From Variovorax paradoxus (lineage in GTDB: Bacteria > Pseudomonadota > Gammaproteobacteria > Burkholderiales > Burkholderiaceae_C): a stretch of DNA of 64,000 nucleotides. Of the stretch, positions 48,381 to 57,436 are shown in pieces (the first letter of the stretch is position 1; each line of letters begins with the position of its first letter). Under the pieces are notes generated by a model, which saw nothing but the letters and a program-made list of their open reading frames with translations, was not told where the DNA came from and ran no database searches. A program made the translations under genes and the position numbers. The stretch is taken from contig CP063166.1 in assembly GCA_016806145.1 (NCBI GenBank), forward strand, positions 6,386,001 to 6,450,000, read 5' to 3'.

Positions 48381-48926
48381 ATGCCGACCCCATCCGCCGC
48401 GCCCCCGATCCGGGGCCTGCACCATTTCGCCTGGCGCTGCCGCGACAGCGAGGAAACCCGCCGCTTCTACGAGGACCTGCTCGGCCTGCCGCTGGTGCAC
48501 GTGATCAAGAGCGACCACGTGCCGAGCACCGGCGAGTACTGCCCCTACGTCCACATCTTCTTCCGGATGCGCGACGGCTCCTTCATCGCCTTCTTCGACC
48601 TCGGCGACGACATCGCCGCGCTGCCCTCGCCCAACACGCCCTCGTGGGTCAACCACATCGCGCTGCGCGTGGACGGCGTGCCCGACCTGCTGGCCGCCAA
48701 GGCCCGGCTCGAGGCCGCGGGCGTCGAGGTGCTGGGCATCACCGACCACCACATCATCGAGTCGATCTACTTCTTCGACCCCAACGGCATCCGCGTGGAA
48801 CTGACCACGCCCACCGTGCCGCAGGCCGAGATGGACGCGCACGCGCTGCGCGCCCATGCCGACCTCGACGCCTGGACCGCGCGCAAGGCGCAGCTGCTGG
48901 CAGCGAAGGGCACGGCCGATGCCTGA
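48381..48926 (+). CDS. VOC-family (glyoxalase/bleomycin resistance/dioxygenase) protein
   Basis: A 181-aa vicinal-oxygen-chelate protein. Two beta-alpha-beta-beta-beta modules are visible: GLHHFAWRCRDSEETRRFYEDLLGLPLVH, and VNHIALRVDGVPDLLAAKARLEAAGVEVLG, ending in FFDPNGIRVELTTPT. His near residue 15, His near 90 and Glu near 145 are the likely metal ligands. It could be an isomerase, ring-cleavage dioxygenase or binding protein. First gene of the LysR-associated operon; ATG 48381 follows CCGGAGACAAG. It overlaps the next gene by 8 bp. Confidence 0.85.
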   Translation: MPTPSAAPPIRGLHHFAWRCRDSEETRRFYEDLLGLPLVHVIKSDHVPSTGEYCPYVHIFFRMRDGSFIAFFDLGDDIAALPSPNTPSWVNHIALRVDGVPDLLAAKARLEAAGVEVLGITDHHIIESIYFFDPNGIRVELTTPTVPQAEMDAHALRAHADLDAWTARKAQLLAAKGTADA

Positions 48927-50040
48927 ACTGCAACTCGCCGTCATCGACGTCAAGCCCGGCGCGGCGCTCGAGAGCCAGTCGGGCCTGCAGATGCTGCGCC
49001 CGCGCATCTACGGCGCGTACCGCGCGCCCGCGGGTCCGAAGCGCATCGCGGCGATCGTGATGCATCCCACCAGCAACTTCATGGGCCACTACCTGATCGC
49101 GCCGCTGGCCGAGCGCGGCATCTGCTGCATGGGGCTCAACTCGCGCTACGTCGGCAACGACACGGTGCTGCTGATGGAACGCGCGATCCAGGACCTGGGC
49201 GCCGGCGTGCAGTACCTGCGCGCGGCCGGCTACGAGAAGGTGTTCCTGGTCGGCAACTCGGGCGGCGCCGCGCTCGCGGCCTTCTACCAGGCACAGGCCG
49301 AGCGGCTCACGGCCACGCGCTTCGCCGATGGCGACCCCACCCACCTGCACCCCGACGACCTGCCGCCGGTCGACGGCATCGCGCTGTGTGCCGCGCACCT
49401 GGGCCGCACGCGGCTGATGCGCGACTGGATCGATCCCTCGGTCACCGACGAGCACGACCCGCTGTCGGTGGACCCCGAACTCGACATGTACGACGCGCGC
49501 CACCGCGTGCCCTACGACGCCGATTTCCTCGCGCGCTTTTCCGCGGCGCAGCAGGCGCGGCTCGCGCGCATCGAGCAGTGGTGCCTCGACCGGCTCGCGC
49601 TGCTGCGCGGCACCGGGGGCGCGCCGCGCGACCAGACCTTCATCGTCTACCGCACCCACGCCGATCCGCGCTGCGTCGATCTCTCGCTCGACCCCAACGA
49701 CCGCCTGCCCGGCAGCGTCTGGGGCGATGCGCGCCAGGTCAACTACTCGGCCAACGCGATGGGCCGCACCACCTCGCTCACGGCCTTCCTGTCGCAGTGG
49801 TCCTCGCGCTCGCAGGCCGACGGCCCGACCAACCTCGCGCGCACCACGGTGCCCCAGCTGCTGCTGACCTACACCGGCGACCAGTCGACCTTCCCGAGCA
49901 CGCGCGATGCCTGGCTGGCCGCGGGCGGCGCGCGCATCCGCAACGTCGACATCGTCGGCGGCAACCACTACCTCGCGGGCCAGCCGGAGCTGGTGCCGCA
50001 GGCCGCCGACGCGATCGCCGAATTCGCGCATTCGCTCTAG
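48919..50040 (+). CDS. Alpha/beta hydrolase of the catabolic operon
   Basis: A 373-aa cytoplasmic hydrolase. The fold is marked by AIVMHPTSNFMGHYLI (oxyanion strand), the nucleophile elbow VGNSGGAAL (Ser near residue 114), and late TYTGDQSTFPS and GGNHYLAGQPE, giving Asp and His. It resembles meta-cleavage-product or ester hydrolases but has an unusually long insert (about 140-300) after the nucleophile. It sits between the VOC protein and the FAD monooxygenase, so it probably hydrolyses an intermediate made by the latter. Confidence 0.82.
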   Translation: MPELQLAVIDVKPGAALESQSGLQMLRPRIYGAYRAPAGPKRIAAIVMHPTSNFMGHYLIAPLAERGICCMGLNSRYVGNDTVLLMERAIQDLGAGVQYLRAAGYEKVFLVGNSGGAALAAFYQAQAERLTATRFADGDPTHLHPDDLPPVDGIALCAAHLGRTRLMRDWIDPSVTDEHDPLSVDPELDMYDARHRVPYDADFLARFSAAQQARLARIEQWCLDRLALLRGTGGAPRDQTFIVYRTHADPRCVDLSLDPNDRLPGSVWGDARQVNYSANAMGRTTSLTAFLSQWSSRSQADGPTNLARTTVPQLLLTYTGDQSTFPSTRDAWLAAGGARIRNVDIVGGNHYLAGQPELVPQAADAIAEFAHSL

Positions 50041-50055
50041 TCACGCAGGCAAGCC

Positions 50056-51717
50056 ATGGAAGAACAATTCGCTTTCGCGCCCGCCTACGAACTGCCGAGC
50101 TGGCCCTTCGTGCCGCCGCCCGAGCTGGCCAGCGGCCAGGTGGTGCGCCACCCGCTCGTGATCGTCGGCGCCGGCCCCTCGGGCCTCACGCTGGCCTGCG
50201 ACCTCGCGCAGCGCGGCGTGCGCGCCGTGCTGCTCGACGAGGACGACACCGTCGGCGTGCGCGGCGCCTCCTCGCGCGGCATCTGCTATGCGCAGAAGAG
50301 CCTGGAGATCTTCGAGCGACTGGGCATCTTCGAGCGCATCGCGGCCAAGGGCATCACCTGGTCCTTCGGGCGCACCTTCTCGGGCGAGGAGGAGGTCTAC
50401 AACTTCAACCTGCAGGCGGCCAGCGTCTCGCGGCAGCCGCCCTTCATCAACCTGCAGCAGTTCTACATCGAGTGGTTCCTGGTCGAGCGCATCCTCGAGC
50501 TCGGCCTGACCGACCTGCGCTGGAAGAGCCGCGTGACGCGCGTCGAACCGATCGCCGACGGCGTGCGCCTCGAGGTCGAGACGCCCGCGGGCCGCTACAC
50601 GATCGAGGCCGACCGGCTGATCGACGCCACCGGCGCCAACAGCGCGATCCGCACCGGGCTCGGCATCGAGGCCCATGCCTCGCGCAGCACCGACCGCTGG
50701 TGCATCAGCGACGTGCGCTTTCGCAAGCCGCTGCCGACCGAGCGCTGGACCTGGGTCGACGCGCCCTTCAACGAGGGCCGCGGCGTCTGGCAGCACCTGA
50801 TGGCCGACGGCGTCTGGCGCATCGACTACCAGATGCCCGAGGACTGCGACACCGCCTACATCAGCCGGCCCGAGGTGGCGGGCGCGCGGCTGCGCGAGCA
50901 GCTCGGGCCGGGCGTGGAGTTCGAGTTCGTCTGGATCGGCCCCTACGGCTACCGCGACCACCTGCTCGAGCGCTTCCGCCATGGCCGCGTGTTCTTCATC
51001 GGCGATGCCGCGCACGTGGTGAGCCCCTTCGGCGCGCGCGGCGGCAACAGCGGCATCCAGGACGCGGCCAACCTCGGCTGGAAGCTCGCACTGGTGGCGC
51101 GGGGCCAGGCCGGCGACGCGCTGCTCGACAGCTACGACGCCGAGCGCCAGCCGGCCGCGCGCGAGAACCTGCGGGTCACGAGCCGCTCGGCGCGCTTCCT
51201 CGCGCCGCGCTCGCCGGCCGAGCACACGCTGCGCCGCGCCGTGGTCGCACTGGCCGCGCGCTTTCCGTTCGCGCGCGCCCTGGTGAACACCGGGCGCATG
51301 TCGGTGGCCAACGACTACCCCGTCGCGCCGCAGCTGCCCGCGGGCGGCCGCACGGTGCAGAACCTGCCGCTGCGCCGGGCCGATGGCCGCGAGACCACGC
51401 TGATGCAGCTGCTGGCCGAGGACACGCGCTGCATCGGCCTGTGGTTCGCACCCACGGCGGATGCGGCACGGGCCGCGCTCGATGCGACGGCGGGACTGCC
51501 GCTGCGCCTGCTCGCGGTCGGCGGCACGGACCATGGCCTGCCCGCGCTGCAGCACGACGAGCGGCTCGCGGCCCATGTCGGCGCGGGCGAGCCCGGCAGC
51601 TTCGTGCTGGTGCGCCCCGATGCCTATCGCGCCCGCGTGCTCGCGCAGGCCACGCCGGAGGCCATCGCCGAAGCCGTCCGCACCGCCCTGGCCCTCCCCC
51701 TCGATCCCGCGCCATGA
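50056..51717 (+). CDS. FAD-dependent aromatic monooxygenase (PHBH/MhpA-like)
   Basis: A 553-aa group A flavoprotein monooxygenase. The FAD-binding Rossmann motif is LVIVGAGPSGLTLACDLAQRG (near 35-55). RGASSRGICYAQKSLEIFERLGIFERI is the strand-2 region, and the second FAD motif is FFIGDAAHVVSPFGARGGNSGIQDAANLGWKLAL (near 315-350). The C-terminal part has a thioredoxin-like fold, as in MhpA and phenol hydroxylases. It likely hydroxylates an aromatic or hydroxylated acid using NAD(P)H and oxygen. Its stop overlaps the start of the DUF2783 gene (ATGA). Confidence 0.9.
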   Translation: MEEQFAFAPAYELPSWPFVPPPELASGQVVRHPLVIVGAGPSGLTLACDLAQRGVRAVLLDEDDTVGVRGASSRGICYAQKSLEIFERLGIFERIAAKGITWSFGRTFSGEEEVYNFNLQAASVSRQPPFINLQQFYIEWFLVERILELGLTDLRWKSRVTRVEPIADGVRLEVETPAGRYTIEADRLIDATGANSAIRTGLGIEAHASRSTDRWCISDVRFRKPLPTERWTWVDAPFNEGRGVWQHLMADGVWRIDYQMPEDCDTAYISRPEVAGARLREQLGPGVEFEFVWIGPYGYRDHLLERFRHGRVFFIGDAAHVVSPFGARGGNSGIQDAANLGWKLALVARGQAGDALLDSYDAERQPAARENLRVTSRSARFLAPRSPAEHTLRRAVVALAARFPFARALVNTGRMSVANDYPVAPQLPAGGRTVQNLPLRRADGRETTLMQLLAEDTRCIGLWFAPTADAARAALDATAGLPLRLLAVGGTDHGLPALQHDERLAAHVGAGEPGSFVLVRPDAYRARVLAQATPEAIAEAVRTALALPLDPAP

Positions 51718-51923
51718 ACACCGAACTCCGCATCCCCGATCCCGACGGCTTCTATGCCGCGCTCTTGGCCGCGCACGAAGGTCGCAGCGAGGCGCAGAGC
51801 GCCGATCTCAACGCCCGCCTCGTGCTGCTGCTGGCCAACCAGTGCGCCGACCAGGCGGTGCTGCTGGCCTGCATCCGCGCGGCCGCCGAAGAAGAACATT
51901 CCACGAGCCCCCACCCCGCATGA
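51714..51923 (+). CDS. DUF2783 small protein
   Basis: A 69-aa acidic, helical protein: IPDPDGFYAALLAAHEGRSE, then AQSADLNARLVLLLANQCAD, then QAVLLACIRAAAEEE. This is the DUF2783 family, small proteins typically found beside flavin monooxygenases and MBL-fold hydrolases in betaproteobacterial catabolic operons. It has no signal peptide. Stop-start overlaps on both sides (ATGA) indicate tight coupling, consistent with a subunit or accessory of one neighbour. Its function is unknown. Confidence 0.85.
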   Translation: MNTELRIPDPDGFYAALLAAHEGRSEAQSADLNARLVLLLANQCADQAVLLACIRAAAEEEHSTSPHPA

Positions 51924-52894
51924 CCGCCAACGTTTCCTTCGCCTCCGCCTCCGACACCCGCGAGCAGAAGCCGCAGCTGCGCGAGCTCGCGCCCGGCGCC
52001 TTCGGCTACATCAGCGACTTCGATCCCAACTGCGGCTTCGTGGTCGGCGACGAGCAGGTGGTGCTGATCGACACCCGCCCCACGCCGCGCATGGCGCGCG
52101 ATTTCCTCGCGGCCATCCGCACGGTGACCGACAAGCCGATCAAGACCATCGTGCTGACCCACTACCACGCGGTGCGCGTGATGGGCGCGAGCGCCTTCGA
52201 CGAGGTCGAGCAGATCGTCGCGAGCGCGGGCACGCTCGACTGGATCCGCACGCGCGGCCAGGCCGACTTCGATTCGGAGGTGGGCCGCTTCCCGCGCCTG
52301 TTCGCGGGCCTCGAGGAAATCCCGGGCCTGACCTGGCCGACGCTGAGCTTCCAGAACGAGATGAGCCTGTGGCTCGGCCCGCGCCCCGGCACCGGCCGCG
52401 AGCTGCGGCTGATGGCGCTGGGCCGCGGCCATTCGAGCGGCGACACCGTCGCCTGGCTGCCCGATTGCGGCCTGCTGTTCTCGGGCGACGTGGTCGAGAA
52501 CCACTGCGGCGTGTACGCGGGCGATGCCTACATCGGCGACTGGGCCGGCACGCTCGACGCGGTGCGCGCGCTGCGCCCGCGCGTGCTGGTGCCGGGCCGC
52601 GGCGCGGTGCTGCAGGGCGAGGCCGCCTGCGCCGAGGCGATCGACCTGACCCAGGCCTTCCTCTCGACCCTGCTCGACAGCGTGCGCGCCGGCATCGCCG
52701 CGGGCGAGCCGCTCAAGGGCTGCTTCGCGCGCGCCGAGGCCGCGATGAAGCCGCGCTTCGGCCAGTGGCCGGTGTTCCAGCACGTGCTGCCCTTCGACGT
52801 CTCGCGCGCCTACGACGAGCTGCGCGGCATCGAGCACCCGGTGGTGTGGACCGCCGAGCGCGACCGCGAACTATGGCAGACGCTGCACGCGTAG
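51920..52894 (+). CDS. MBL-fold metallo-hydrolase with degenerate metal motif
   Basis: A 324-aa metallo-beta-lactamase-fold protein. Strand NCGFVVGDEQVVLIDTRPTPRMARDFL is followed by the metal motif region IVLTHYHAVRVMGASAF, where the canonical HxHxDH reads H-Y-H-A-V-R: the Asp and third His are replaced. GRGHSSGDTVAW and LLFSGDVVE keep the usual later His and Asp, but PGRGAVL replaces the common PGHG. It may bind one metal or use altered chemistry. The start overlaps the DUF2783 stop. It belongs to the same operon and probably acts on a thioester or lactone intermediate (inference). Confidence 0.82.
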   Translation: MTANVSFASASDTREQKPQLRELAPGAFGYISDFDPNCGFVVGDEQVVLIDTRPTPRMARDFLAAIRTVTDKPIKTIVLTHYHAVRVMGASAFDEVEQIVASAGTLDWIRTRGQADFDSEVGRFPRLFAGLEEIPGLTWPTLSFQNEMSLWLGPRPGTGRELRLMALGRGHSSGDTVAWLPDCGLLFSGDVVENHCGVYAGDAYIGDWAGTLDAVRALRPRVLVPGRGAVLQGEAACAEAIDLTQAFLSTLLDSVRAGIAAGEPLKGCFARAEAAMKPRFGQWPVFQHVLPFDVSRAYDELRGIEHPVVWTAERDRELWQTLHA

Positions 52895-52941
52895 GCCACC
52901 ACGATTTCCCCTGAAGAAAAAACCACCCCGGAGACAAACCG

Positions 52942-53925
52942 ATGAAGCGCTTCCTGCCCCTGATCGCCCCCGTGCTCGCCGCCTTCGCGCTGGCCGGCGC
53001 CAGCCTCGCGTCGGCCCAGAGCGGGCCCTATCCCAACCAGCCGATCAAGTGGCTGGTGCCCTATGCCGCGGGCGGCGGCACCGACAACATCGCGCGCCAG
53101 CTCGCCGATGCGATGCAGCCCTCGCTGGGCCAGCCGGTGGTGATCGACAACCGGCCGGGCGCCTCCACCAACATCGCGGTCGGCCTGCTGATGCAGTCGA
53201 AGCCCGATGGCTACACGATCATGCAGGCCGAGAACGCGGCGCTGCTGTTCAACGAGCACATGTTCGCCAAGCTGCCCTACAAGCCCGCGAGCGACTTCAC
53301 CTACATCGGCGCCATCGGCCGCATTCCGCTGGCACTGGTGGTGCGGCCCGACTTCCAGGGCAAGACCCTCAAGGACTTCGTCGCCTACGTGAAGGCCAAC
53401 GGCGACAAGACCAACTACGCCTCGCCCGGCATCGGCACGCCGCACCACATGGCGATGGAGCTGTTCAAGCAGAAGGCCGGCCTGTCGATCACGCACGTGG
53501 CCTACAAGGGCGGCGCGCCGGCGCTGCAGGACATCATGGGCGGCCAGGTGCCGATGATGATGCTCGACCTCACGGCCGCGCTGCCCTATCTCAAGACCGG
53601 CAAGCTGCGCGCGCTCGCGATCGCGCTGCCGCAGCGCGCCAAGGGCCTGCCCGACGTGCCGACCTTCGCCGAGCTCGGCTATCCGGAGGTCAACGCCTTC
53701 GCCTTCCACGGCCTGATCGGCCCGGCCGGCATGCCGCCCGAGGTGGTGAACCGGCTCAACGCCGAGCTGCACAAGGCGCTGCAGACGCCGCGCATCCAGC
53801 AGGTGTTCAGCGAATTCGGCTTCGAGGCGCTGCCCGGCACGCCGAAGGAGTTCCAGGAGATGGCGCGTTCGCAGAGCGCGTACTGGGGCCAGGTCATCAA
53901 GACTTCGGGCGTGCAGCTCGACTGA
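52942..53925 (+). CDS. Bug-family substrate-binding protein of the catabolic operon
   Basis: A 327-aa periplasmic receptor with a Sec signal peptide (cleavage near ASA, residues 22-24) and Bug motifs YPNQPIKWLVPYAAGGGTDNIARQLA and ITHVAYKGGAPALQDIMGGQVPM. As with the protein at 44-1024, no TctA/B genes are nearby. Its place at the end of the operon suggests that it binds the aromatic or organic acid consumed by the pathway; an intact transporter must be encoded elsewhere, or the protein serves as a sensor. Confidence 0.9.
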   Translation: MKRFLPLIAPVLAAFALAGASLASAQSGPYPNQPIKWLVPYAAGGGTDNIARQLADAMQPSLGQPVVIDNRPGASTNIAVGLLMQSKPDGYTIMQAENAALLFNEHMFAKLPYKPASDFTYIGAIGRIPLALVVRPDFQGKTLKDFVAYVKANGDKTNYASPGIGTPHHMAMELFKQKAGLSITHVAYKGGAPALQDIMGGQVPMMMLDLTAALPYLKTGKLRALAIALPQRAKGLPDVPTFAELGYPEVNAFAFHGLIGPAGMPPEVVNRLNAELHKALQTPRIQQVFSEFGFEALPGTPKEFQEMARSQSAYWGQVIKTSGVQLD

Positions 53926-53962
53926 ACACGCTCTTCATCCGACTGCTTTTTCTCTCTCATTC

Positions 53963-54907
53963 ATGTCCAACGAACCATCCCCCGCTTCGACCGCGCGCGA
54001 GCGCGTCGGCTTCATCGGCCTCGGCGTCATGGGCGCGCCCATGGCCGGCCATCTGGCGCGCGCCGGCCACGCGGTCTCGGTCTACGACCTCGCGCCCGGC
54101 GCGGCGCAGCGGCTCGCCGAGTCGCAGCCCGGCATCACGGCGCGCGCCAGCCTGCGCGAGGTGGCGGCGCACAGCGACGTCATCGTGACCATGCTGCCCA
54201 ACGGCCGCGTGGTGCGCGAGGTGGTGTTCGCCGACGACGGCCTGCTCGCGGGCTGGGCGCGCGGCGGCCTGCTGCTCGACACCTCCTCGGCCGAACCGTG
54301 GATCACGCGCGAGACCGCGGCGCGGCTGGCCGAAGGCGGCATCGCGATGGTCGACGCGCCGGTCTCGGGCGCGGCCTGGGGCGCGCAGGCGGCCGAGCTG
54401 GTGTTCATGGTCGGCGGCGCACAAGCCGACGTGGCGCGGGCGCGCCCGCTGCTCGATGCGATGGGCCGCGCGGTGTTCCACCTGGGCGCGCTCGGCGCCG
54501 GCCACACCATGAAGTGCCTCAACAACCTGATCACCGCCGTCACGCTCACGGCCACGGCCGAGGGGCTGGCGATCGGCACCCGCGCCGGGCTCGATCCGGC
54601 CGTGATGACCGACGTGCTCAACGAGGCCACCGGCGGCTCGTGGATCACGCGCACGCACATCCACCAGCGCGTGATCAGCCGCAGCTTCGACGATCCGTTC
54701 AAGCTCGAGCTGATGCTCAAGGATATGGGCATCGCGGTCGACCTGGCGCGCGAGCTCGGCATGCCGGCGCCGATCAGCGAGGAGGGCCGCCGGCTGTGGC
54801 AGCAGGCCGATGCGGCGCGCGGTCCCGGCGTGAGCGTGAGCGAGCTGGTGCGCTGGGTCGAGACCGAGGCCGGCACCGAGATCCGCTCGGCTACCAGCCC
54901 CAGATGA
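53963..54907 (+). CDS. Beta-hydroxyacid dehydrogenase (3-hydroxyisobutyrate dehydrogenase family)
   Basis: A 314-aa NAD(P)-dependent dehydrogenase. The cofactor motif is GFIGLGVMGAPMAGHLARAGH (near residue 15), the substrate loop is VDAPVSGAAWGAQ (near 130), and the catalytic Lys is in GAGHTMKCLNNLITA (near 183). It oxidises or reduces a 3-hydroxy acid, tartronate semialdehyde or similar. It is probably the last gene of the operon; its 3' end overlaps the convergent azlD gene by 17 bp. Confidence 0.9.
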   Translation: MSNEPSPASTARERVGFIGLGVMGAPMAGHLARAGHAVSVYDLAPGAAQRLAESQPGITARASLREVAAHSDVIVTMLPNGRVVREVVFADDGLLAGWARGGLLLDTSSAEPWITRETAARLAEGGIAMVDAPVSGAAWGAQAAELVFMVGGAQADVARARPLLDAMGRAVFHLGALGAGHTMKCLNNLITAVTLTATAEGLAIGTRAGLDPAVMTDVLNEATGGSWITRTHIHQRVISRSFDDPFKLELMLKDMGIAVDLARELGMPAPISEEGRRLWQQADAARGPGVSVSELVRWVETEAGTEIRSATSPR

Positions 54908-55229
54908 GGTGCAGCGGCAGGTACACCGCCATGCCGGCCAGCATGGTGCCGAGCACGCCGCGGCGCCAGTAGTAGTAGGCCGCACCGACCACGGTGGCGT
55001 AGATGCGCGCGTCGTGCAGCGAGGTGATCAGGTGGCCCTGCGTCATCACGATCTCGGGCGCGATCACGCCGGCCAGCGCGGCGGCCGGCGCGTAGTGCAG
55101 CGCGCGGTGCGCCCATTCGGGCAGGCCCCAGGGCCGGTCGAGGATGAAGAAGAAGCAGCGCGTGAGCACGGTGACGCCGGCGAGGCCGACGATCACGGCG
55201 AGCGTCCAGAAGTCGGTCTCGCCCTTCAC
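54891..55229 (-). CDS. AzlD-family branched-chain amino-acid export subunit
   Basis: A 112-aa membrane protein with three to four helices: FWTLAVIVGLAGVTVLTRCFFFIL, YAPAAALAGVIAPEIVMTQG and LGTMLAGMAVYLPLHLIWGW. This is the small partner of AzlC permeases. The GTG start (55227-55229, VKGETDFW) overlaps the azlC stop (GTGA). The pair is known in Bacillus and E. coli (YgaZH) for exporting branched-chain amino acids. Confidence 0.87.
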   Translation of the reverse strand: MKGETDFWTLAVIVGLAGVTVLTRCFFFILDRPWGLPEWAHRALHYAPAAALAGVIAPEIVMTQGHLITSLHDARIYATVVGAAYYYWRRGVLGTMLAGMAVYLPLHLIWGW

Positions 55230-55966
55230 TTGTCGTCCTCCGCCTCGGGGTCGAGGCCGAACTGCTTCTCGAGCCAGAAGCACAGCAGCACGGCCACGCC
55301 GATGGCGGCCACGATGTTGAGCTTGAGCGGCAGCGCATAGGCCGCGACCGCCGTGGCGCCCGCGATCAGCGCCGCGAGGATGCGCAGCCGCGTCGTGGCC
55401 ATCGAGCAGACGATCGCCACCAGGCTCAGCACACCCGCGAAGCCCAGGCCCCAGCTCTGCGGGATCAGGTTGGCCAGCGCGATGCCCAGGAGGCTCATGC
55501 CCATCCAGGCGCACCAGGTCACGGCGTAGTTGCCCGTGAGGTAGGCCTCCTGCGCGAGCCGTTCCTCGTCGGTGACCGGCGGCGCCGGGTACTGCTTCGT
55601 GTACAGCGCATAGCTCATGTCGGCCGTGAGGTAGCCGTGCAGCATGCGGCGCCAGCGCGGCATGTGCATCAGGTAGGGCCGCAGGTGCAGGCTGAAGACC
55701 ACGAAGCGCAGATTGACGCAGAAGCCGGTCGCCAGGATCACCCAGGCCGGCGCGCCCGCGAACAGCAGCGGAATGGCCGCGAGCTGCGAGCTGCCCGCGT
55801 AGACCAGCAGGGTCATCGCCACGGCCTCGAGCACGCTCATGTTCGACTTGACCATGGCCACGCCGGTCATCAGGCCCCAGGCGCCGATGCCCAGCGCCAC
55901 GGGGGTCATGTCGCGCACGCCCACGCGGAACTGCGGGCGGCGCCGGATGGCGGCCGACAGGAACAT
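55226..55966 (-). CDS. AzlC-family branched-chain amino-acid permease
   Basis: A 246-aa membrane protein with about five or six helices and AzlC motifs: FRVGVRDMTPVALGIGAWGLMTGVAMV, LLVYAGSSQLAAIPLL and GFCVNLRFVVFSLHLRPYL. The ATG at 55964-55966 (MFLSAAIRRRP) was chosen; longer readings enter the fmt coding sequence. It is eight bases from the fmt stop on the same strand. It forms the exporter with AzlD. Confidence 0.9.
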   Translation of the reverse strand: MFLSAAIRRRPQFRVGVRDMTPVALGIGAWGLMTGVAMVKSNMSVLEAVAMTLLVYAGSSQLAAIPLLFAGAPAWVILATGFCVNLRFVVFSLHLRPYLMHMPRWRRMLHGYLTADMSYALYTKQYPAPPVTDEERLAQEAYLTGNYAVTWCAWMGMSLLGIALANLIPQSWGLGFAGVLSLVAIVCSMATTRLRILAALIAGATAVAAYALPLKLNIVAAIGVAVLLCFWLEKQFGLDPEAEDDK

Positions 55967-55973
55967 CAGGCGC

Positions 55974-56933
55974 TCACCCGAACACCTGGCCGGTCTTGAG
56001 GTCGAAACCGCGCAGGAAATCGGCGACACCCAGGCGCTTGCCGCCCGGGCGCTGGAGCTCGGTGACGGTCACAACCGCGTCGGCGGCCGCCACCGCGATG
56101 CCGTCGCCGGTCACCGCGAGGATGGTGCCGGGCGCGTCGGAGACCGTGCCGGACACGGCATGCGCGGCCCAGAGCTTGATGGTCTCGTTCTCGAGCGGGC
56201 TGTTGGCGCCGGGGAAGGGATCGAAGGCGCGGATGCGGCGCACGATCTCGGCGGCGGGCCGCTGCCAGTCGATCAGCGCTTCCTGCTTCTCGACCTTGTT
56301 GGCGTAGGTCACGCCCTCGGCCGGCTGCGGCGTGCGCACCAGCCGGCCCTCGGCGGCACCGGCCAGCGCCGCGACGATCATGCGGCCGCCGAGCGCGGCC
56401 AGCCGGTCGTGCAGGCGGGCGGTGTTGTCCTCGCCGATCTCGAGCGCCTCGACCGACAGCATGTCGCCGGTGTCGAGGCCGGCGTCCATCTGCATGATCG
56501 TGATGCCGGTGCGCGCGTCGCCGGCCTCGATGGCGCGGTGGATCGGCGCGGCGCCGCGCCAGCGCGGCAGCAGGCTGGCGTGGATGTTGAGGCAGCCCAG
56601 GCGCGGCAGGTCGAGCACCCACTGCGGCAGGATCAGGCCGTAGGCCGCGACCACCATCACGTCGGCATGCGCCGCGAGCAGGGCCTCGCGCGCGGCGGCG
56701 GCCTCGTCGGGGTACTTGCCGTCCAGCCGCAGGCTGCGCGGCTGCGCCACGGGCCAGCCGTTGGCCAGCGCGCACTGCTTGACCGGCGAGGCCTGCAGCT
56801 TCATGCCGCGGCCGGCCGGGCGGTCGGGCTGGGTCAGCACCAGCGCCACATCGTGGCCGGCGGCCGCGATGGCCTCCAGCGCGACGCGCGCGAACTCGGG
56901 CGTGCCCGCGAAAACGACGCGCAGCGGGCTCAC
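55974..56933 (-). CDS. fmt: Methionyl-tRNA formyltransferase
   Basis: A 319-aa enzyme that formylates initiator Met-tRNA. Formyl-transfer domain: [55 protein letters not shown] (Asn, His and the SLLP signature) and [11 protein letters not shown]. The C-terminal OB-like domain ends near the stop. The start is GTG 56931-56933, which overlaps the stop of the BamE-like lipoprotein gene; no nearer ATG gives the conserved N-terminus. It is in the conserved def-fmt cluster. Confidence 0.93.
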   Translation of the reverse strand: MSPLRVVFAGTPEFARVALEAIAAAGHDVALVLTQPDRPAGRGMKLQASPVKQCALANGWPVAQPRSLRLDGKYPDEAAAAREALLAAHADVMVVAAYGLILPQWVLDLPRLGCLNIHASLLPRWRGAAPIHRAIEAGDARTGITIMQMDAGLDTGDMLSVEALEIGEDNTARLHDRLAALGGRMIVAALAGAAEGRLVRTPQPAEGVTYANKVEKQEALIDWQRPAAEIVRRIRAFDPFPGANSPLENETIKLWAAHAVSGTVSDAPGTILAVTGDGIAVAAADAVVTVTELQRPGGKRLGVADFLRGFDLKTGQVFG

Positions 56934-57433
56934 CAGCGCAGCCGATCGATGTCGAGGTCGTCGCCCGTGTGATAGCGCCGCACCACGCCGGCGGGGTCGA
57001 TGTAGATGTGGAGCAGGCGGCGCTCGTTCACCGCCTTGTAGCGCCAGGTCCAGACGTTGCCGTCGAAGGAGGTCACGCGGCGGATCTCGTAGGGGCGGCC
57101 GTAGAAGGCCATGACGTCGTTCTGGCGCCACTTGTCGACCTGGATGTCATGGTCGAAGCGGCGCTCGTCGAGCACCTGGGTCACCGAGACCACCTTGCCG
57201 GCGGCGTCGACGTCGATGTCGGTGACCTCGAAGCCGGCCGGCGTGCGCGAGTACTGCAGCCGTTCGCCGCCGCCGTTCAGCGGATAGCGGCCCGTGGGCT
57301 CGCCCAGGCGCTGCAGGGTTTCGGCGGCCGAGGTGCCGGGGACGATGCGGGTGGGTTCGCTGGCGCAGCCGGCGAGCGCCAGCAGGACGGCGGCGCAGAG
57401 AAGGGGCAGGCGGGTCGAGGCACCGACGCGCAT
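56930..57433 (-). CDS. BamE/SmpA-like lipoprotein
   Basis: A 167-aa lipoprotein with lipobox LALAGC near residue 23. The mature part has [18 protein letters not shown], an OmlA/BamE-like strand-turn-strand, and a second copy near [26 protein letters not shown]. This double repeat suggests a tandem SmpA/OmlA fold. It is lodged between def and fmt, overlapping fmt by 4 bp and 3 bp after def. It is too unlike canonical BamE to be named so. Confidence 0.8.
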   Translation of the reverse strand: MRVGASTRLPLLCAAVLLALAGCASEPTRIVPGTSAAETLQRLGEPTGRYPLNGGGERLQYSRTPAGFEVTDIDVDAAGKVVSVTQVLDERRFDHDIQVDKWRQNDVMAFYGRPYEIRRVTSFDGNVWTWRYKAVNERRLLHIYIDPAGVVRRYHTGDDLDIDRLRW

Positions 57434-57436
57434 CGG

